A stretch of DNA of 64,000 nucleotides from SSF14 sp037045585 (GTDB taxonomy: Bacteria; Actinomycetota; Acidimicrobiia; Acidimicrobiales; Microtrichaceae), in assembly GCA_037045585.1 (NCBI GenBank), contig JBAOIR010000072.1:1-64000 (forward strand), written 5' to 3'. Position 1 is the stretch's first letter, and the number at the start of each line of letters is the position of its first letter. Under the pieces are notes generated by a model. It saw only the letters and a list, made by a program, of their open reading frames with translations, was not told the DNA's origin and made no database searches. This document shows positions 17,738 through 25,316 of the stretch, one piece after another. Position numbers and translations under genes: made by a program.

Positions 17738-18244
17738 GTGACCTCTCGGCGCCATGTTCGGCAGCCTCAACCCGTGAGCAGCCGGTCGCCGGATCGGGAC
17801 ACGTTCCTGTCGTGGCCCCAGAACGTGGGGAACGCTGTCGCAGTTGCGGTGTTGTGCCTGGCTCCAACCGCCGTTGCCGCCGCCACCGCTGGCGAATCGG
17901 CGGGAGTCGTCGCCACGCTCGTCCTTTTGGTGTGGCTCGTTCCGCGGGCGCTCCGACTGGGGGTCACCCTCGATGACCACATCTGCACCATCCGGAACGT
18001 CTTCAGGACCCACCGCATCAGCGTTGCCGACGTCGAGCGGTTCGACTTCGACTACAGCTGGGTGAACATGTGGCAAAACGAGATCGCCGTCGCGCAGCTC
18101 AACGACCAGCGGCGGATCGTCGTCACCGGGCTGGGCTTGCCTCGGCAGCGCCGGCTGCAGCGCACGGGTCGCCAACGTCTCGGCCGGATGAACGCCGCAC
18201 TGCGCCGGCGCCAGCACGCCCACCGGATGCTGCAACCCAGGTGA
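17738..18244 (+). CDS. Membrane protein with bacterial PH-like domain
   Basis: 168 residues from GTG 17738 (GAGGA upstream); GTG 17774 is a second possible start. Two adjacent TM spans, NAVAVAVLCLAPTAVAAATAG and GVVATLVLLVWLVPRAL, lead into a short PH-like fold typical of actinobacterial low-molecular-weight antigen 6 homologues: LGVTLDDHICTIRNVFRTHRISVADVERFDF, then a Trp-containing loop and VTGLGLPRQRR. The C-terminus is very basic. The cytosolic PH domain is probably anchored to the membrane; function unknown. It is followed by 148 bases without a gene before repeat E. Confidence 0.55.
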   Translation: MTSRRHVRQPQPVSSRSPDRDTFLSWPQNVGNAVAVAVLCLAPTAVAAATAGESAGVVATLVLLVWLVPRALRLGVTLDDHICTIRNVFRTHRISVADVERFDFDYSWVNMWQNEIAVAQLNDQRRIVVTGLGLPRQRRLQRTGRQRLGRMNAALRRRQHAHRMLQPR

Positions 18245-18392
18245 CAGCGCGATCAGTCGTCGAGGCGTCGGTGGTGCCGGTGCTGGTCGGCGCCCGCTGG
18301 AGCGTGGGCGACGGCCCGTCGCCTCGGAATGCCCCCGCCGCAACGTGACTACCGCGCACCTCGTGTTTGACGGCGATTGAGTGTTTCCCGGT

Positions 18393-18421
18393 CCAGGCGA
18401 CGGTGCGGGAATGTCATCCGA
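18393..18421 (+). repeat. 29-bp array repeat, copy E
   Basis: CCAGGCGACGGTGCG then GGAATGTCATCCGA. Opens the second 140-bp unit. Confidence 0.75.
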
Positions 18422-18503
18422 ACCGACGCCGAGTCGATGGCGGCACTCTCGATCGCTCAGATGGAGTCCGACTGCACTTCTGCGATCGAGAGCCCACCGC
18501 TGC

Positions 18504-18532
18504 ACACCCGACGATGCGGGAACCACGCATGA
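18504..18532 (+). repeat. 29-bp array repeat, copy E2
   Basis: Divergent copy: ACACCCGACGATGCG then GGAACCACGCATGA. Confidence 0.55.
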
Positions 18533-18543
18533 CGGCCGGACGA

Positions 18544-18588
18544 AATCCATGCGAGATGTGTCATCGGACGCCACATTCCGCATGGATT
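18544..18588 (+). repeat. Strong hairpin filling the E2-E3 spacer
   Basis: AATCCATGCG at 18544 pairs with CGCATGGATT at 18579. After two mismatches GATGTG-side bases pair with CACAT, giving a 17-position stem with two mismatches and an 11-base loop. It occupies nearly all of the 73-base spacer between two array repeats. Confidence 0.65.
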
Positions 18589-18605
18589 ACGGAGGGCTCA
18601 CTCGC

Positions 18606-18634
18606 CCACCCGACGGTGCGGGAATGACGTATGA
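18606..18634 (+). repeat. 29-bp array repeat, copy E3
   Basis: CCACCCGACGGTGCG then GGAATGACGTATGA. Confidence 0.7.
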
Positions 18635-18719
18635 GCTGGCTCACCGCAGCGCCGATGGAAGCGTGCAGAATGTGCCCTCACCGGGCGCTTTTCTCACACG
18701 GTTCAGAGCGCACCCTCGG

Positions 18720-18748
18720 CCAGGCCACGGTGTGGGAATGCCATCCGA
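18720..18748 (+). repeat. 29-bp array repeat, copy F
   Basis: CCAGGCCACGGTGTG then GGAATGCCATCCGA. Confidence 0.75.
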
Positions 18749-18761
18749 CTCGGCTGATCAG

Positions 18762-18893
18762 CTACCGGTCTTCCGAAGCTTGTCGGTGTCGCTGGCGATA
18801 GTTCTGCACGACGATCACGGCGAGCACCCCAAAAACTGTGACACCGAAGAGGCCCGCAACCGTCAGCGAGAGCACGATCCAGCCGTTGACCAT
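18762..18893 (-). CDS. 43-residue single-TM peptide, unknown
   Basis: ATG 18893 begins MVNGWIVLSLTVAGLFGVTV and continues as one hydrophobic helix followed by a polar tail QNYRQRHRQASEDR. Longer in-frame starts would translate the complement of repeat G and are unlikely. It faces opposite to most array genes. It could be a toxin-like membrane peptide, but nothing beyond size and the single TM helix supports that. Confidence 0.4.
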   Translation of the reverse strand: MVNGWIVLSLTVAGLFGVTVFGVLAVIVVQNYRQRHRQASEDR

Positions 18894-18940
18894 TGGGGTC
18901 GAGCGTAGCTCTCGGCCAGTTCGGCCGTTCTGACGCTCGA

Positions 18941-18969
18941 CCAGGTCACGGTGGCGGAATGCCATCCGA
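18941..18969 (+). repeat. 29-bp array repeat, copy G
   Basis: CCAGGTCACGGTGGC then GGAATGCCATCCGA, 27 bases before the DUF6188 gene start. Confidence 0.75.
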
Positions 18970-18996
18970 CGAGCTTCCCGCTGGACCGAGCAGGAT

Positions 18997-19416
18997 GTGG
19001 TGGTGAACGTGAAGAACGAGGCGGGTTGCTGGCAGTTCGAGCTGTCAGAAGGTGTGGTGACGCAGCTCCGTGTCGGCTACGGATTCTGCTTGCTCCTCGA
19101 GGACGGCTTGCTCATCGTGATCGAAGAGCCGTTCAACCTCTCGACTGTGACCGGGACCGTGCTGGTACCACCCGGCGAAAAGGTCTACGAGGTTGACGCC
19201 GCCCTTCCCCTGTTCAATCAGAGGGCCGAGCGTATTGAAGCGTCAGCCTCGGGCGAGCTGCGGATCACGTTCGAGTCAGGAGCCACGATCGACGTTGGCG
19301 CCAACGACCGCTACGAGAACTGGCAGATCGTTGCGCCTGATGGTCGCCAGTGGATCGGTCTTCCGGGCGGTGGCGTGACCTCGTTCCCGGCCGCATCGTC
19401 GGACACCGCTGGGTAA
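18997..19416 (+). CDS. DUF6188-family protein
   Basis: 139 residues from GTG 18997. The pattern fits DUF6188: an N-terminal strand pair ending GYGFCLLLEDGLLIVIEEPF, a middle ERIEASASGELRITFESGATI, and the C-terminal DRYENWQIVAPDGRQWIGLP followed by GGG. This family is common as short orphan proteins in Actinobacteria and its function is unknown. No TM or signal. It is the last gene of the array; the stop lies 20 bases before the partial repeat H. Confidence 0.7.
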   Translation: MVVNVKNEAGCWQFELSEGVVTQLRVGYGFCLLLEDGLLIVIEEPFNLSTVTGTVLVPPGEKVYEVDAALPLFNQRAERIEASASGELRITFESGATIDVGANDRYENWQIVAPDGRQWIGLPGGGVTSFPAASSDTAG

Positions 19417-19436
19417 TCGGATAAGCACGGGCTGGA

Positions 19437-19460
19437 CCAGGCCACGGTGAACACGTCTGA
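19437..19460 (+). repeat. Array repeat, degenerate terminal copy H
   Basis: Keeps CCAGGCCACGGTG but the second half reads AACACGTCTGA. It marks the right edge of the array, 39 bases before ordinary chromosomal genes. A degenerate last copy is common at the end of repeat arrays. Confidence 0.6.
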
Positions 19461-19499
19461 TCGCCCCGAGACTGACTCGCCCCAGGCGACGCAGCCCGA

Positions 19500-20285
19500 C
19501 TACAGCAGCGGCTTTCGGGCGACCGCGATGAGGACGAGCGTCGACGGATCGATGTCGGGCGTCGTGAAGAACTCGGCGTCGGTGATACCGGAGTTGCCAC
19601 CACCCTGCTCGTCGGCCATGAAGCGGTAGGCCACGCGGCGGCCGGCGGCGTGGAGTGCCACGAACCACTCGCGGGGCAGCTTGTGACGCCAGCCGAACGG
19701 GTCGAGGCGCAGCAGTTTGGCGGCCATGTTGCGCCGCTTCTCGAAGTCGGCCTTCACGAGTGGCGTGGCGTCGAGGCCGATGATCTCGACGTCGGCGAAG
19801 CACCGGCCCAGCGTCTCGCGGAGATCCTCGGGATCGAACAGGTACACGTGGTACGGGTTCTCGAAGTCGGCCGGCTCGTTGGGCGTGATGAAGAACGCGG
19901 TGCCGCCGGGGGCGAGGACGCGGGCGACCTCCTGCACGTGGAACCGGGGCTCCACGAAGTGCTCGATGAGGTGCGACGAGCACACGTAGTCGAACGCATC
20001 GGACGCCAGGCAGAGTGCGGCGCCGTCGGAACACGCCGTCATGAGGCCGATGGACGCCTTCTCGCGTCGGGCCTCGGCAGCCGTGGTGGCGTCGTAGTCG
20101 ATGCCGATGAGCGTGCGGGCATCGTCGGCAAACGTCGCCGTGCCGTCGGCCAGGCCACAGCCGAGGTCGAGGAACCGACCACCGGGCTCGAGGCGCTCGC
20201 GCACCTCGCGGTACCCGGCCGCGTGGAGGGCCAGGAGGGAGTCGGGTGTCTTGCCCTCGATCGGGCGTTCACCGGTGAGTTTCAT
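19500..20285 (-). CDS. Class I SAM-dependent methyltransferase
   Basis: 261 residues from ATG 20285. SAM-binding motif I is FLDLGCGLADGTATF near residue 38, acidic motif II LIGIDYDATTA follows, and the later motifs are DAFDYVCSSHLIEHF and VLAPGGTAFFITPN. This is the Methyltransf_11/25 fold. The C-terminal half (NPYHVYLFDPEDLRETL) resembles methyltransferases found in cell-surface glycan clusters. It diverges from a GT4 glycosyltransferase with 21 bp between the starts, so a shared promoter region and related role in surface polysaccharide are plausible. The substrate cannot be read from the sequence. Confidence 0.85.
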   Translation of the reverse strand: MKLTGERPIEGKTPDSLLALHAAGYREVRERLEPGGRFLDLGCGLADGTATFADDARTLIGIDYDATTAAEARREKASIGLMTACSDGAALCLASDAFDYVCSSHLIEHFVEPRFHVQEVARVLAPGGTAFFITPNEPADFENPYHVYLFDPEDLRETLGRCFADVEIIGLDATPLVKADFEKRRNMAAKLLRLDPFGWRHKLPREWFVALHAAGRRVAYRFMADEQGGGNSGITDAEFFTTPDIDPSTLVLIAVARKPLL

Positions 20286-20306
20286 GGGCGCGTAGCATAG
20301 GCGCCC

Positions 20307-21533
20307 GTGGCCCGACACCCTGGAGACCGGTCCGGCGCGCCCGTGGCCTCGCAGGCGACGATCGACGCCCTGCACACGCTCGTCGAGCGCAGCGGCATCG
20401 AACGCGTCCACATGCTGGCGTGGCGCGATCTCGACGATGTCGAGGCCGGCGGGTCCGAGGTCCACGCCCACAACATCGCCTCGCTGTGGGCCCAGGCCGG
20501 CATCGAGGTCATGCACCGCACGTCGTTCGCCGCCGGGCATCCGGCGCACGTGCGGCGCAGCGGCTATGCCGTCGTCCGCAAGGCCGGGCGCTACATGGTC
20601 TTCCCTCGCACCGTCGCAGCAGAGCTGGCCGGCCGCAACGGCCACCGCGACGGATTGATCGAGATCTGGAACGGCGTGCCGTTCATGTCCCCGTTGTGGT
20701 GCCGGGGGCCGCACGCCGTCTGGCTGCACCACGTGCACGGTCCCATGTGGGAGATGTCACTGCCCCCGGGGCTCGCCAAGGCCGGCCGCATCCTCGAGGA
20801 GAAGATCGCCCCCCGCTTCTACCGGTCGACCCCGATCGTCACGTTGTCGGACTCGTCACGCGACGAGCTCATCGAGGAGATGGGGTTCCGCCCCGACCAG
20901 ATCACCGTGGTGCACCCCGGCGTCGACCAGCGCTTCGTGCCGGGCGCCGGCAAGACCAAGAACCCCCATGTCATGGCCGTCGCCCGCCTGGTACCGGTCA
21001 AGAACTTCGCCCGCCTGATCCGCATCATGGTTCGGGTGCGTGAGGCCGTGCCGAACGCCTATCTCAGCATCGTGGGCGACGGCTACGAACGCGAGCAGCT
21101 CAACGACCTCATCGGCGAGCTCGGCGCGCACGACTACATCCGCCTGCTCGGCCACCTCGACGACGACGACGTCATGGACCTCTACCAGTCGGCGTGGGTC
21201 GTCGCCTCGACGTCGATTCGCGAAGGATGGGGCATGACGCTCACCGAGGCCGCCGCCAGCGGCACTCCATGTGTGGCGACCCGCATCGCAGGCCACCGCG
21301 ACGCCACTGTCGACGGTGTCGCCGGCCTGCTGGGCGACACCGACGACGAGCTCGTCGCCCACCTGGTCGCCGTGCTCACCGACGCCGACCTCCGCGAGCG
21401 GCTCTCCAAGGGCGCGATCGAGCGGGCGTCGCAGCTCACCTGGGAAGCCGCCGCGATCGGCACGTTCGAGGTCCTGGCGAACACGGCGACGGCCGGGCAC
21501 CGCGACGGAGCGGGCACGGGGGCCCGATCGTGA
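20307..21533 (+). CDS. Glycosyltransferase family 4
   Basis: 408 residues from GTG 20307. A retaining GT-B enzyme: the N-terminal acceptor domain has DVEAGGSEVHAHNIA, the glycine-rich start typical of GT4. The C-terminal donor domain has VARLVPVKNFARLI, IVGDGYEREQL and the E-x7-E type motif in SIREGWGMTLTEAAASGTP. Likely builds a surface or cell-wall glycan or glycolipid in the cytoplasm. Its stop overlaps the GTG of the next gene (GTGA), so it is translationally coupled to the hydrolase. Confidence 0.88.
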   Translation: MARHPGDRSGAPVASQATIDALHTLVERSGIERVHMLAWRDLDDVEAGGSEVHAHNIASLWAQAGIEVMHRTSFAAGHPAHVRRSGYAVVRKAGRYMVFPRTVAAELAGRNGHRDGLIEIWNGVPFMSPLWCRGPHAVWLHHVHGPMWEMSLPPGLAKAGRILEEKIAPRFYRSTPIVTLSDSSRDELIEEMGFRPDQITVVHPGVDQRFVPGAGKTKNPHVMAVARLVPVKNFARLIRIMVRVREAVPNAYLSIVGDGYEREQLNDLIGELGAHDYIRLLGHLDDDDVMDLYQSAWVVASTSIREGWGMTLTEAAASGTPCVATRIAGHRDATVDGVAGLLGDTDDELVAHLVAVLTDADLRERLSKGAIERASQLTWEAAAIGTFEVLANTATAGHRDGAGTGARS

Positions 21534-22201
21534 GCGCTCCCATCCTGTTCCTGCACGGCATGGCGACCAACGCCCGTCGCACCTGGGGTGAGACGGGCTG
21601 GCTCGACCTCGTCGGGGATGCCGGCCGAGAGGTGCTCGCGTTCGACCTCCTCGGCCACGGCTCGGCGCCGCAGCCGACCGATCCCGCCGAGTACGACGCA
21701 TTCGAGCAGTACGTCCTCGATCGCCTACCCGACGAGCCGGTCGACGCCGTCGGGTTCTCGCTCGGCTCCCGCACGCTCCTCGTGCTGGCCGCAGCGCACC
21801 CCGAGCGCTTCGGCAAGCTGGTCGTGTCCGGCGTCGGGGCCAACCTGTTCCGCCGTGACGGCTCGTCCGCTGCCCTGGCCGACGCACTGGAGTCGCGGGA
21901 CGAGAGCAACCCGATGGTGCATCACTTCCAGCAGTTGGCGGCATCCACGGGCCAGTCGATCGAGGCACTGGTTGCGCTGCTCCGCCGGCCCAATCCGCCG
22001 CTCGTCGACGCGGACGTCCTCTCCCGTGTGACCCACGACACGCTCGTGGTGCTGGGCGACAACGACTTCGCCGGTCCCGCCGATCCGCTCGTCGAGGCGC
22101 TCCCCACCTGCCGATTCGTCGAGCTGCGCAACGTCGACCACTTCGCCACGCCGAAGTCCATGAAGTTCCTCGACGCCGGCCTGCAACACCTCGACATCTG
22201 A
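21530..22201 (+). CDS. Alpha/beta hydrolase
   Basis: 223 residues from GTG 21530, overlapping the GT4 stop by four bases. Canonical fold: oxyanion-hole motif LFLHGMATN at the N-terminus, nucleophile elbow GFSLGS with Ser near residue 79, catalytic Asp in VLGDNDFAGP and His in NVDHFATP near the C-terminus. Cytosolic, no signal peptide. The substrate is unknown; coupling to GT4 suggests a role in the same glycan or lipid pathway. Confidence 0.85.
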   Translation: MSAPILFLHGMATNARRTWGETGWLDLVGDAGREVLAFDLLGHGSAPQPTDPAEYDAFEQYVLDRLPDEPVDAVGFSLGSRTLLVLAAAHPERFGKLVVSGVGANLFRRDGSSAALADALESRDESNPMVHHFQQLAASTGQSIEALVALLRRPNPPLVDADVLSRVTHDTLVVLGDNDFAGPADPLVEALPTCRFVELRNVDHFATPKSMKFLDAGLQHLDI

Positions 22202-22260
22202 ACGGACTCGTTCCGCAGGGTTCCGATCCTCAAGTTCGGCGGCCGCGCACCGAAGGAGAA

Positions 22261-23667
22261 GTGTGTCGACTTCCCCGCGCAACTGACGATCCGACCGACG
22301 GGCGATCCCGCTCGTCGCTCTTCCGGTCCAAGCCGACCGATCGTCTGCAGCGGCAGGACGAACCCGTCGACGAGCTGACGGGCCTGCCCGAACGTCGGAC
22401 CCTCGTGGCCGCGTTCGAGGAGGCCGTACGGCTCGCTCCCCCCGGCGCCCAGGTCGCGCTCGGACTCATCGACCTCCGCGACTTCAAGCGAATCAACCAG
22501 ATGTTCGGGCGCGACGACGGCGATCTCGTCCTCGCCAGCGTGGTGCAGCGCTTGTCGAACCAGCTCGGCCGCACCGCACCGCTCGTACGCCTCGGCGGCG
22601 ACGAGTTCGCAGTGATCACCACGTGCACCGGCGGCCTCGACGCCGTCGACGACCTGGCCGTGCTCGTCATCGAGGCGCTGCGCATGCCGTTCGAGATCAG
22701 CACCTACACCGTCCACGTCGGCGTGAACCTCGGGTTCGCCATCGTCGATCCCGGCGCCGATGACCTGGCGTCGGCCACCAAACGCGCCGACACCGCGCTG
22801 TACCGCTCCAAGCTGCAGGGGCCCTACCGCTACGAGGTGTACGAGCAGTCGCTCCACTCCCAGGTCTCCCCCGCGGCGATCGTGGACTGGCTCCGCTCCG
22901 CCCTCGACAGCGGCGACCTTCGCCTCGTCTACCAACCGATCCACACGATGTCTGGCGACCTCGTCGTGGCCGTCGAGGCCCTCCTGCGGTGGGACCATCC
23001 CACCGAGGGGCCGCTCCTCCCCGATGTCGTCCTCCCGGCGCTCGAGGACTCCGGTCTGATCGTCGAGGTCGGCAACTGGGTGATCGACGAGGCCTGCCGG
23101 CAGGCCCGCATCTGGCGTGACGCCACCCCGCACGGGATGCCGCCGATCGTCTTCGTGAACATCTCGCCGCGCCAGCTCCTGTCGTCGGAGTTCCTGCCGT
23201 CGCTCGAGGCGGCCATCGAGCGGCACGGCATCGATTCCAACCAGCTGTGCCTCGAACTCGGGAACATGTCGACGATCCCCGAGACGTCGCAGGCGTGGAT
23301 GTTGTTGCGGGAGTGCAAGGCGCTCGGCGTGCGGCTGGCCCTCGACAATTTCGGATCGAACGACTCGTCCTACGGGCTCATCCGCAAGCTGCAGCTCGAC
23401 TACATCAAGCTCGGCCGCCAGCTGACCAGCGCCCGCGGCTCGACGGCCCACGACGATGCCATCACCAACAGCGTCGTGTCGCTCGCCCGGTCCCTCGGCT
23501 TCACCACGATCGCCCAGGGCATCGAGGACCCGGCGTCGCTCGAACGTGCCCGCACGTTCGGGTGCGACCTCGCCCAGGGCTTCTACTTCGGAGTGGCCGA
23601 GCCCGCCGACGCGATCGACCTGCAGATCGCGACCGGACGCTCCACGAGCCGCGCCGTCTTCCGCTGA
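22261..23667 (+). CDS. GGDEF-EAL protein with intact GGDEF and altered EAL catalytic residues
   Basis: 468 residues, no TM. The GGDEF domain (about residues 38-200) contains DELTGLPERR, LIDLRDFKRIN and the intact RLGGDEFAVI, so diguanylate cyclase activity is possible. The EAL domain (about 215-460) keeps EALLRW and FVNISPRQL. However, the DDFGTGYSS-type loop reads LDNFGSNDSSYG, the LEITE region reads LELGNMST, and AEGVE reads AQGIE. The terminal QG motif is kept (LAQGFYFG). Loss of one of the two adjacent loop aspartates and the Glu-to-Gln change predict weak or no c-di-GMP hydrolysis, leaving a possible binding role. It stands alone, with a terminator-like repeat after it. Confidence 0.9.
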   Translation: MCRLPRATDDPTDGRSRSSLFRSKPTDRLQRQDEPVDELTGLPERRTLVAAFEEAVRLAPPGAQVALGLIDLRDFKRINQMFGRDDGDLVLASVVQRLSNQLGRTAPLVRLGGDEFAVITTCTGGLDAVDDLAVLVIEALRMPFEISTYTVHVGVNLGFAIVDPGADDLASATKRADTALYRSKLQGPYRYEVYEQSLHSQVSPAAIVDWLRSALDSGDLRLVYQPIHTMSGDLVVAVEALLRWDHPTEGPLLPDVVLPALEDSGLIVEVGNWVIDEACRQARIWRDATPHGMPPIVFVNISPRQLLSSEFLPSLEAAIERHGIDSNQLCLELGNMSTIPETSQAWMLLRECKALGVRLALDNFGSNDSSYGLIRKLQLDYIKLGRQLTSARGSTAHDDAITNSVVSLARSLGFTTIAQGIEDPASLERARTFGCDLAQGFYFGVAEPADAIDLQIATGRSTSRAVFR

Positions 23668-23679
23668 CGCTCCAGTTTC

Positions 23680-23718
23680 GCGGGTACTTGCGTTCGCCCC
23701 CTGGGCACAACTACCCGC
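23680..23718 (+). terminator. Bidirectional terminator-like inverted repeat
   Basis: GCGGGTA at 23680 pairs with TACCCGC at 23712, and the outer bases TTC/GAA extend the stem after a mismatch. It lies between the convergent GGDEF-EAL gene and GT2 gene, 13 and 18 bases from their stops. Confidence 0.5.
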
Positions 23719-23735
23719 AGAAGCTGAGGGGCGGG

Positions 23736-24650
23736 TCAGAACACGTCGGCCGGGGGTGGGCCGAAGCGGCCCAACAGGAAGTCGCGCATCCCCAGCAGGC
23801 GCGCCCGGGGATGGAACACCAGCGGGGCCGTCGCCGGCCGGAGCACCCCCGAAACGACCTGACCGAGGCTGATGAGCAGCCGGATGGCCACGTGGTACCG
23901 GCCTGACATCGTGCGGACCAGGCGCAGCGTGTTGCGCTGCTGCAGGTAGTCGACGAGGGCCACGCTCGACCCCAGGTGCACGTTCTGCACGCGGGCTCCC
24001 CGCACGAGCCCGCACGTCCAGCCGGCGGCACGAGCCCGCAGGGCGAGGTCGGCCTCCTCGCAGTACGCGAAGAAGGCCTCGTCGAACAGCCCGACCTCGG
24101 CGACGCACTCACGCCGGAGGGCCATGAGCGTGCCGTGGGGGTAGTCGGCGGGTTGCCAGCCGGGTTCGGGTGACCCCGGCATCGTGATGCCGCCGAAGTA
24201 GGGGTCGATGTAGGGGATGTGGCCGTCGCCGACGTCGGCGCAGGCGAGGCCGGCCATGGGTTCCGCCGCAGCGGCAGCGAGGAGGAGCTCGATGCAGTCG
24301 GGTGCCATCGACACGTCGTGAGGGCACAGGAAGGCCCACTCCGAGCCGTCGACGTCGTCGAGCCAGCGCTGGAGGCCGGTGTTCGCTCCCCCGCCGAACC
24401 CGCCGTTGTCGGGCCGATCGACGATCTCCACATCCGGCGCGTGGCCGAGTAGCTCGTGCAGACGGGCACGCTGCTCTGGCCGTGAGTCGTTGTCGACGAC
24501 GATGCACCGCAGTCCTGCCACCGCGACCGCTGTCTGAACCCGGAACTCGCCGATCGTCGCCGCGGCAGCGTCGGGTTGGTTCCAGTGGACGATCACGACG
24601 GTGACGGGAGCGACGGTGACCGGAGCGACGGTGTTCGAGGGGACAGGCAC
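23736..24650 (-). CDS. Glycosyltransferase family 2
   Basis: 304 residues from GTG 24650. GT-A fold: TVVIVHWNQPD then IVVDNDSRPEQ (nucleotide-binding strand), DNGGFGGGANTGL (rhamnosyltransferase-like loop), FLCPHDVSM as the DxD-like metal site, and later FDEAFFAYCEEADLALRA with the acceptor-side acidic residues. It resembles rhamnosyltransferases of actinobacterial cell-wall synthesis. There is a C-terminal amphipathic stretch and no TM. It stands alone, convergent with the GGDEF-EAL gene and 78 bases downstream of cvnD on the same strand. Confidence 0.85.
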   Translation of the reverse strand: MPVPSNTVAPVTVAPVTVVIVHWNQPDAAAATIGEFRVQTAVAVAGLRCIVVDNDSRPEQRARLHELLGHAPDVEIVDRPDNGGFGGGANTGLQRWLDDVDGSEWAFLCPHDVSMAPDCIELLLAAAAAEPMAGLACADVGDGHIPYIDPYFGGITMPGSPEPGWQPADYPHGTLMALRRECVAEVGLFDEAFFAYCEEADLALRARAAGWTCGLVRGARVQNVHLGSSVALVDYLQQRNTLRLVRTMSGRYHVAIRLLISLGQVVSGVLRPATAPLVFHPRARLLGMRDFLLGRFGPPPADVF

Positions 24651-24728
24651 GACCGATCATCCTCGCGCAGCTGCAGGCCGTGTCGACCCGAACAACCCGA
24701 TGACCTGGTTCCCCACGACCACCGGGGG

Positions 24729-25316
24729 TTAGCCGCGAGCGAGGGACAGCGCGTGGGTGACGAGCGTGAGGAGCGCGTCGCGAGTCGACGTCCGCTCACG
24801 GGCATCGGTCAGGAACAGCGGCACCGACTCGCTGAGCGCCAGCGCGGCCCGGACGTCGTCGGTGTTGTGCGTGACGACCCCGTTGAAGCAGTTCACGCTC
24901 ACGACGAAGGGCAGGCCTCGGGCCTCGAAGTAGTCGATGGCAGCGAACGAGTCGGCGAGTCGCGTGGTGTCGACGAGGATGACAGCGCCGATCGCGCCCT
25001 TCACCAGCTCGTCCCACATGAAGTGGAACCGCTCCTGGCCGGGTGTGCCGAACAGGTAGAGGATCAGGTCGTCGTTGCCGAGCGTGATGCGCCCGAAGTC
25101 CATGGCGACCGTCGTGGCCGTCTTGGCGGTCTGGTCGTTGACGACGTCGACGCCGACACTCCTGCCCGTCATCGCCGCTTCGGTTCGCAGCGGGTCGATC
25201 TCGGAGATCGACCCGACGAACGTGGTCTTGCCCACACCGAACCCGCCGGCGACGACGATCTTCACCGGCATCGGGACCTTGAGCGGGCCCGGCACGTCAG
25301 AGGGCCTTGAGTCCAT
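24729..25316 (-). CDS. cvnD: Conservon GTPase CvnD
   Basis: 195-residue Ras-like small GTPase of the actinobacterial conservon group. P-loop AGGFGVGKTTFVGSI near residue 23, an effector region EAAMTGRSVGVD, DFGRITLGNDDLILYLFGTPGQERF with the switch II PGQE, and a base-recognition region SVNCFNG (the NKxD position is relaxed, as usual in this family). In Streptomyces, CvnA-D form a membrane-associated complex compared to eukaryotic G-protein systems. It is the last gene of a tight cvnA-B-C-D operon and overlaps cvnC by about 20 bases. Confidence 0.9.
   Translation of the reverse strand: MDSRPSDVPGPLKVPMPVKIVVAGGFGVGKTTFVGSISEIDPLRTEAAMTGRSVGVDVVNDQTAKTATTVAMDFGRITLGNDDLILYLFGTPGQERFHFMWDELVKGAIGAVILVDTTRLADSFAAIDYFEARGLPFVVSVNCFNGVVTHNTDDVRAALALSESVPLFLTDARERTSTRDALLTLVTHALSLARG

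Larger units (their letters stand above)
18393..18532 (+). repeat. 140-bp repeat-hairpin-repeat unit, second copy
   Basis: Nearly identical to 16496-16635 over the first 110 bases. The stem is CTCTCGATCGC with GCGATCGAGAG. One difference from the first copy, C for T in the left arm, turns a G-T pair into G-C, so the pairing is preserved. Confidence 0.7.
18245..18761 (+). other. Gene-free stretch with four array repeats and hairpins
   Basis: 517 bases hold repeats E, E2, E3 and F, the second 140-bp unit and a 45-base hairpin. No frame here looks coding. The spacers are 82, 73 and 85 bases. Confidence 0.6.
14698..19460 (+). other. Cassette-like array of orphan genes separated by a same-orientation 29-bp repeat
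   Basis: Eleven copies of one 29-bp element (the last partial) divide 4.8 kb into ten units of 73 to 1,434 bp. Most conserved are CCAGGC and ACGGTG in the first 13 bases, GGAATG at 16-21 and C-T--GA at the end. All copies point the same way. Where a plus-strand gene precedes a copy, its stop is usually 4-66 bases away; E, 148 bases after a stop, is the exception. Units hold one or two small unrelated genes, or no gene but a strong hairpin (82, 82 and 73 bp). This is how integron cassette arrays look. However, the classical attC ends (RYYYAAC / GTTRRRY) are not consistently present and no integrase lies in the window. The array ends against ordinary chromosomal genes on both sides. Confidence 0.65.

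Noticed and set aside
14698..19460. Array repeats as a CRISPR array
   Set aside because: Repeat length fits, but the spacers range from 73 to over 1,400 bases, contain genes, and two spacers are near-identical. No cas genes.
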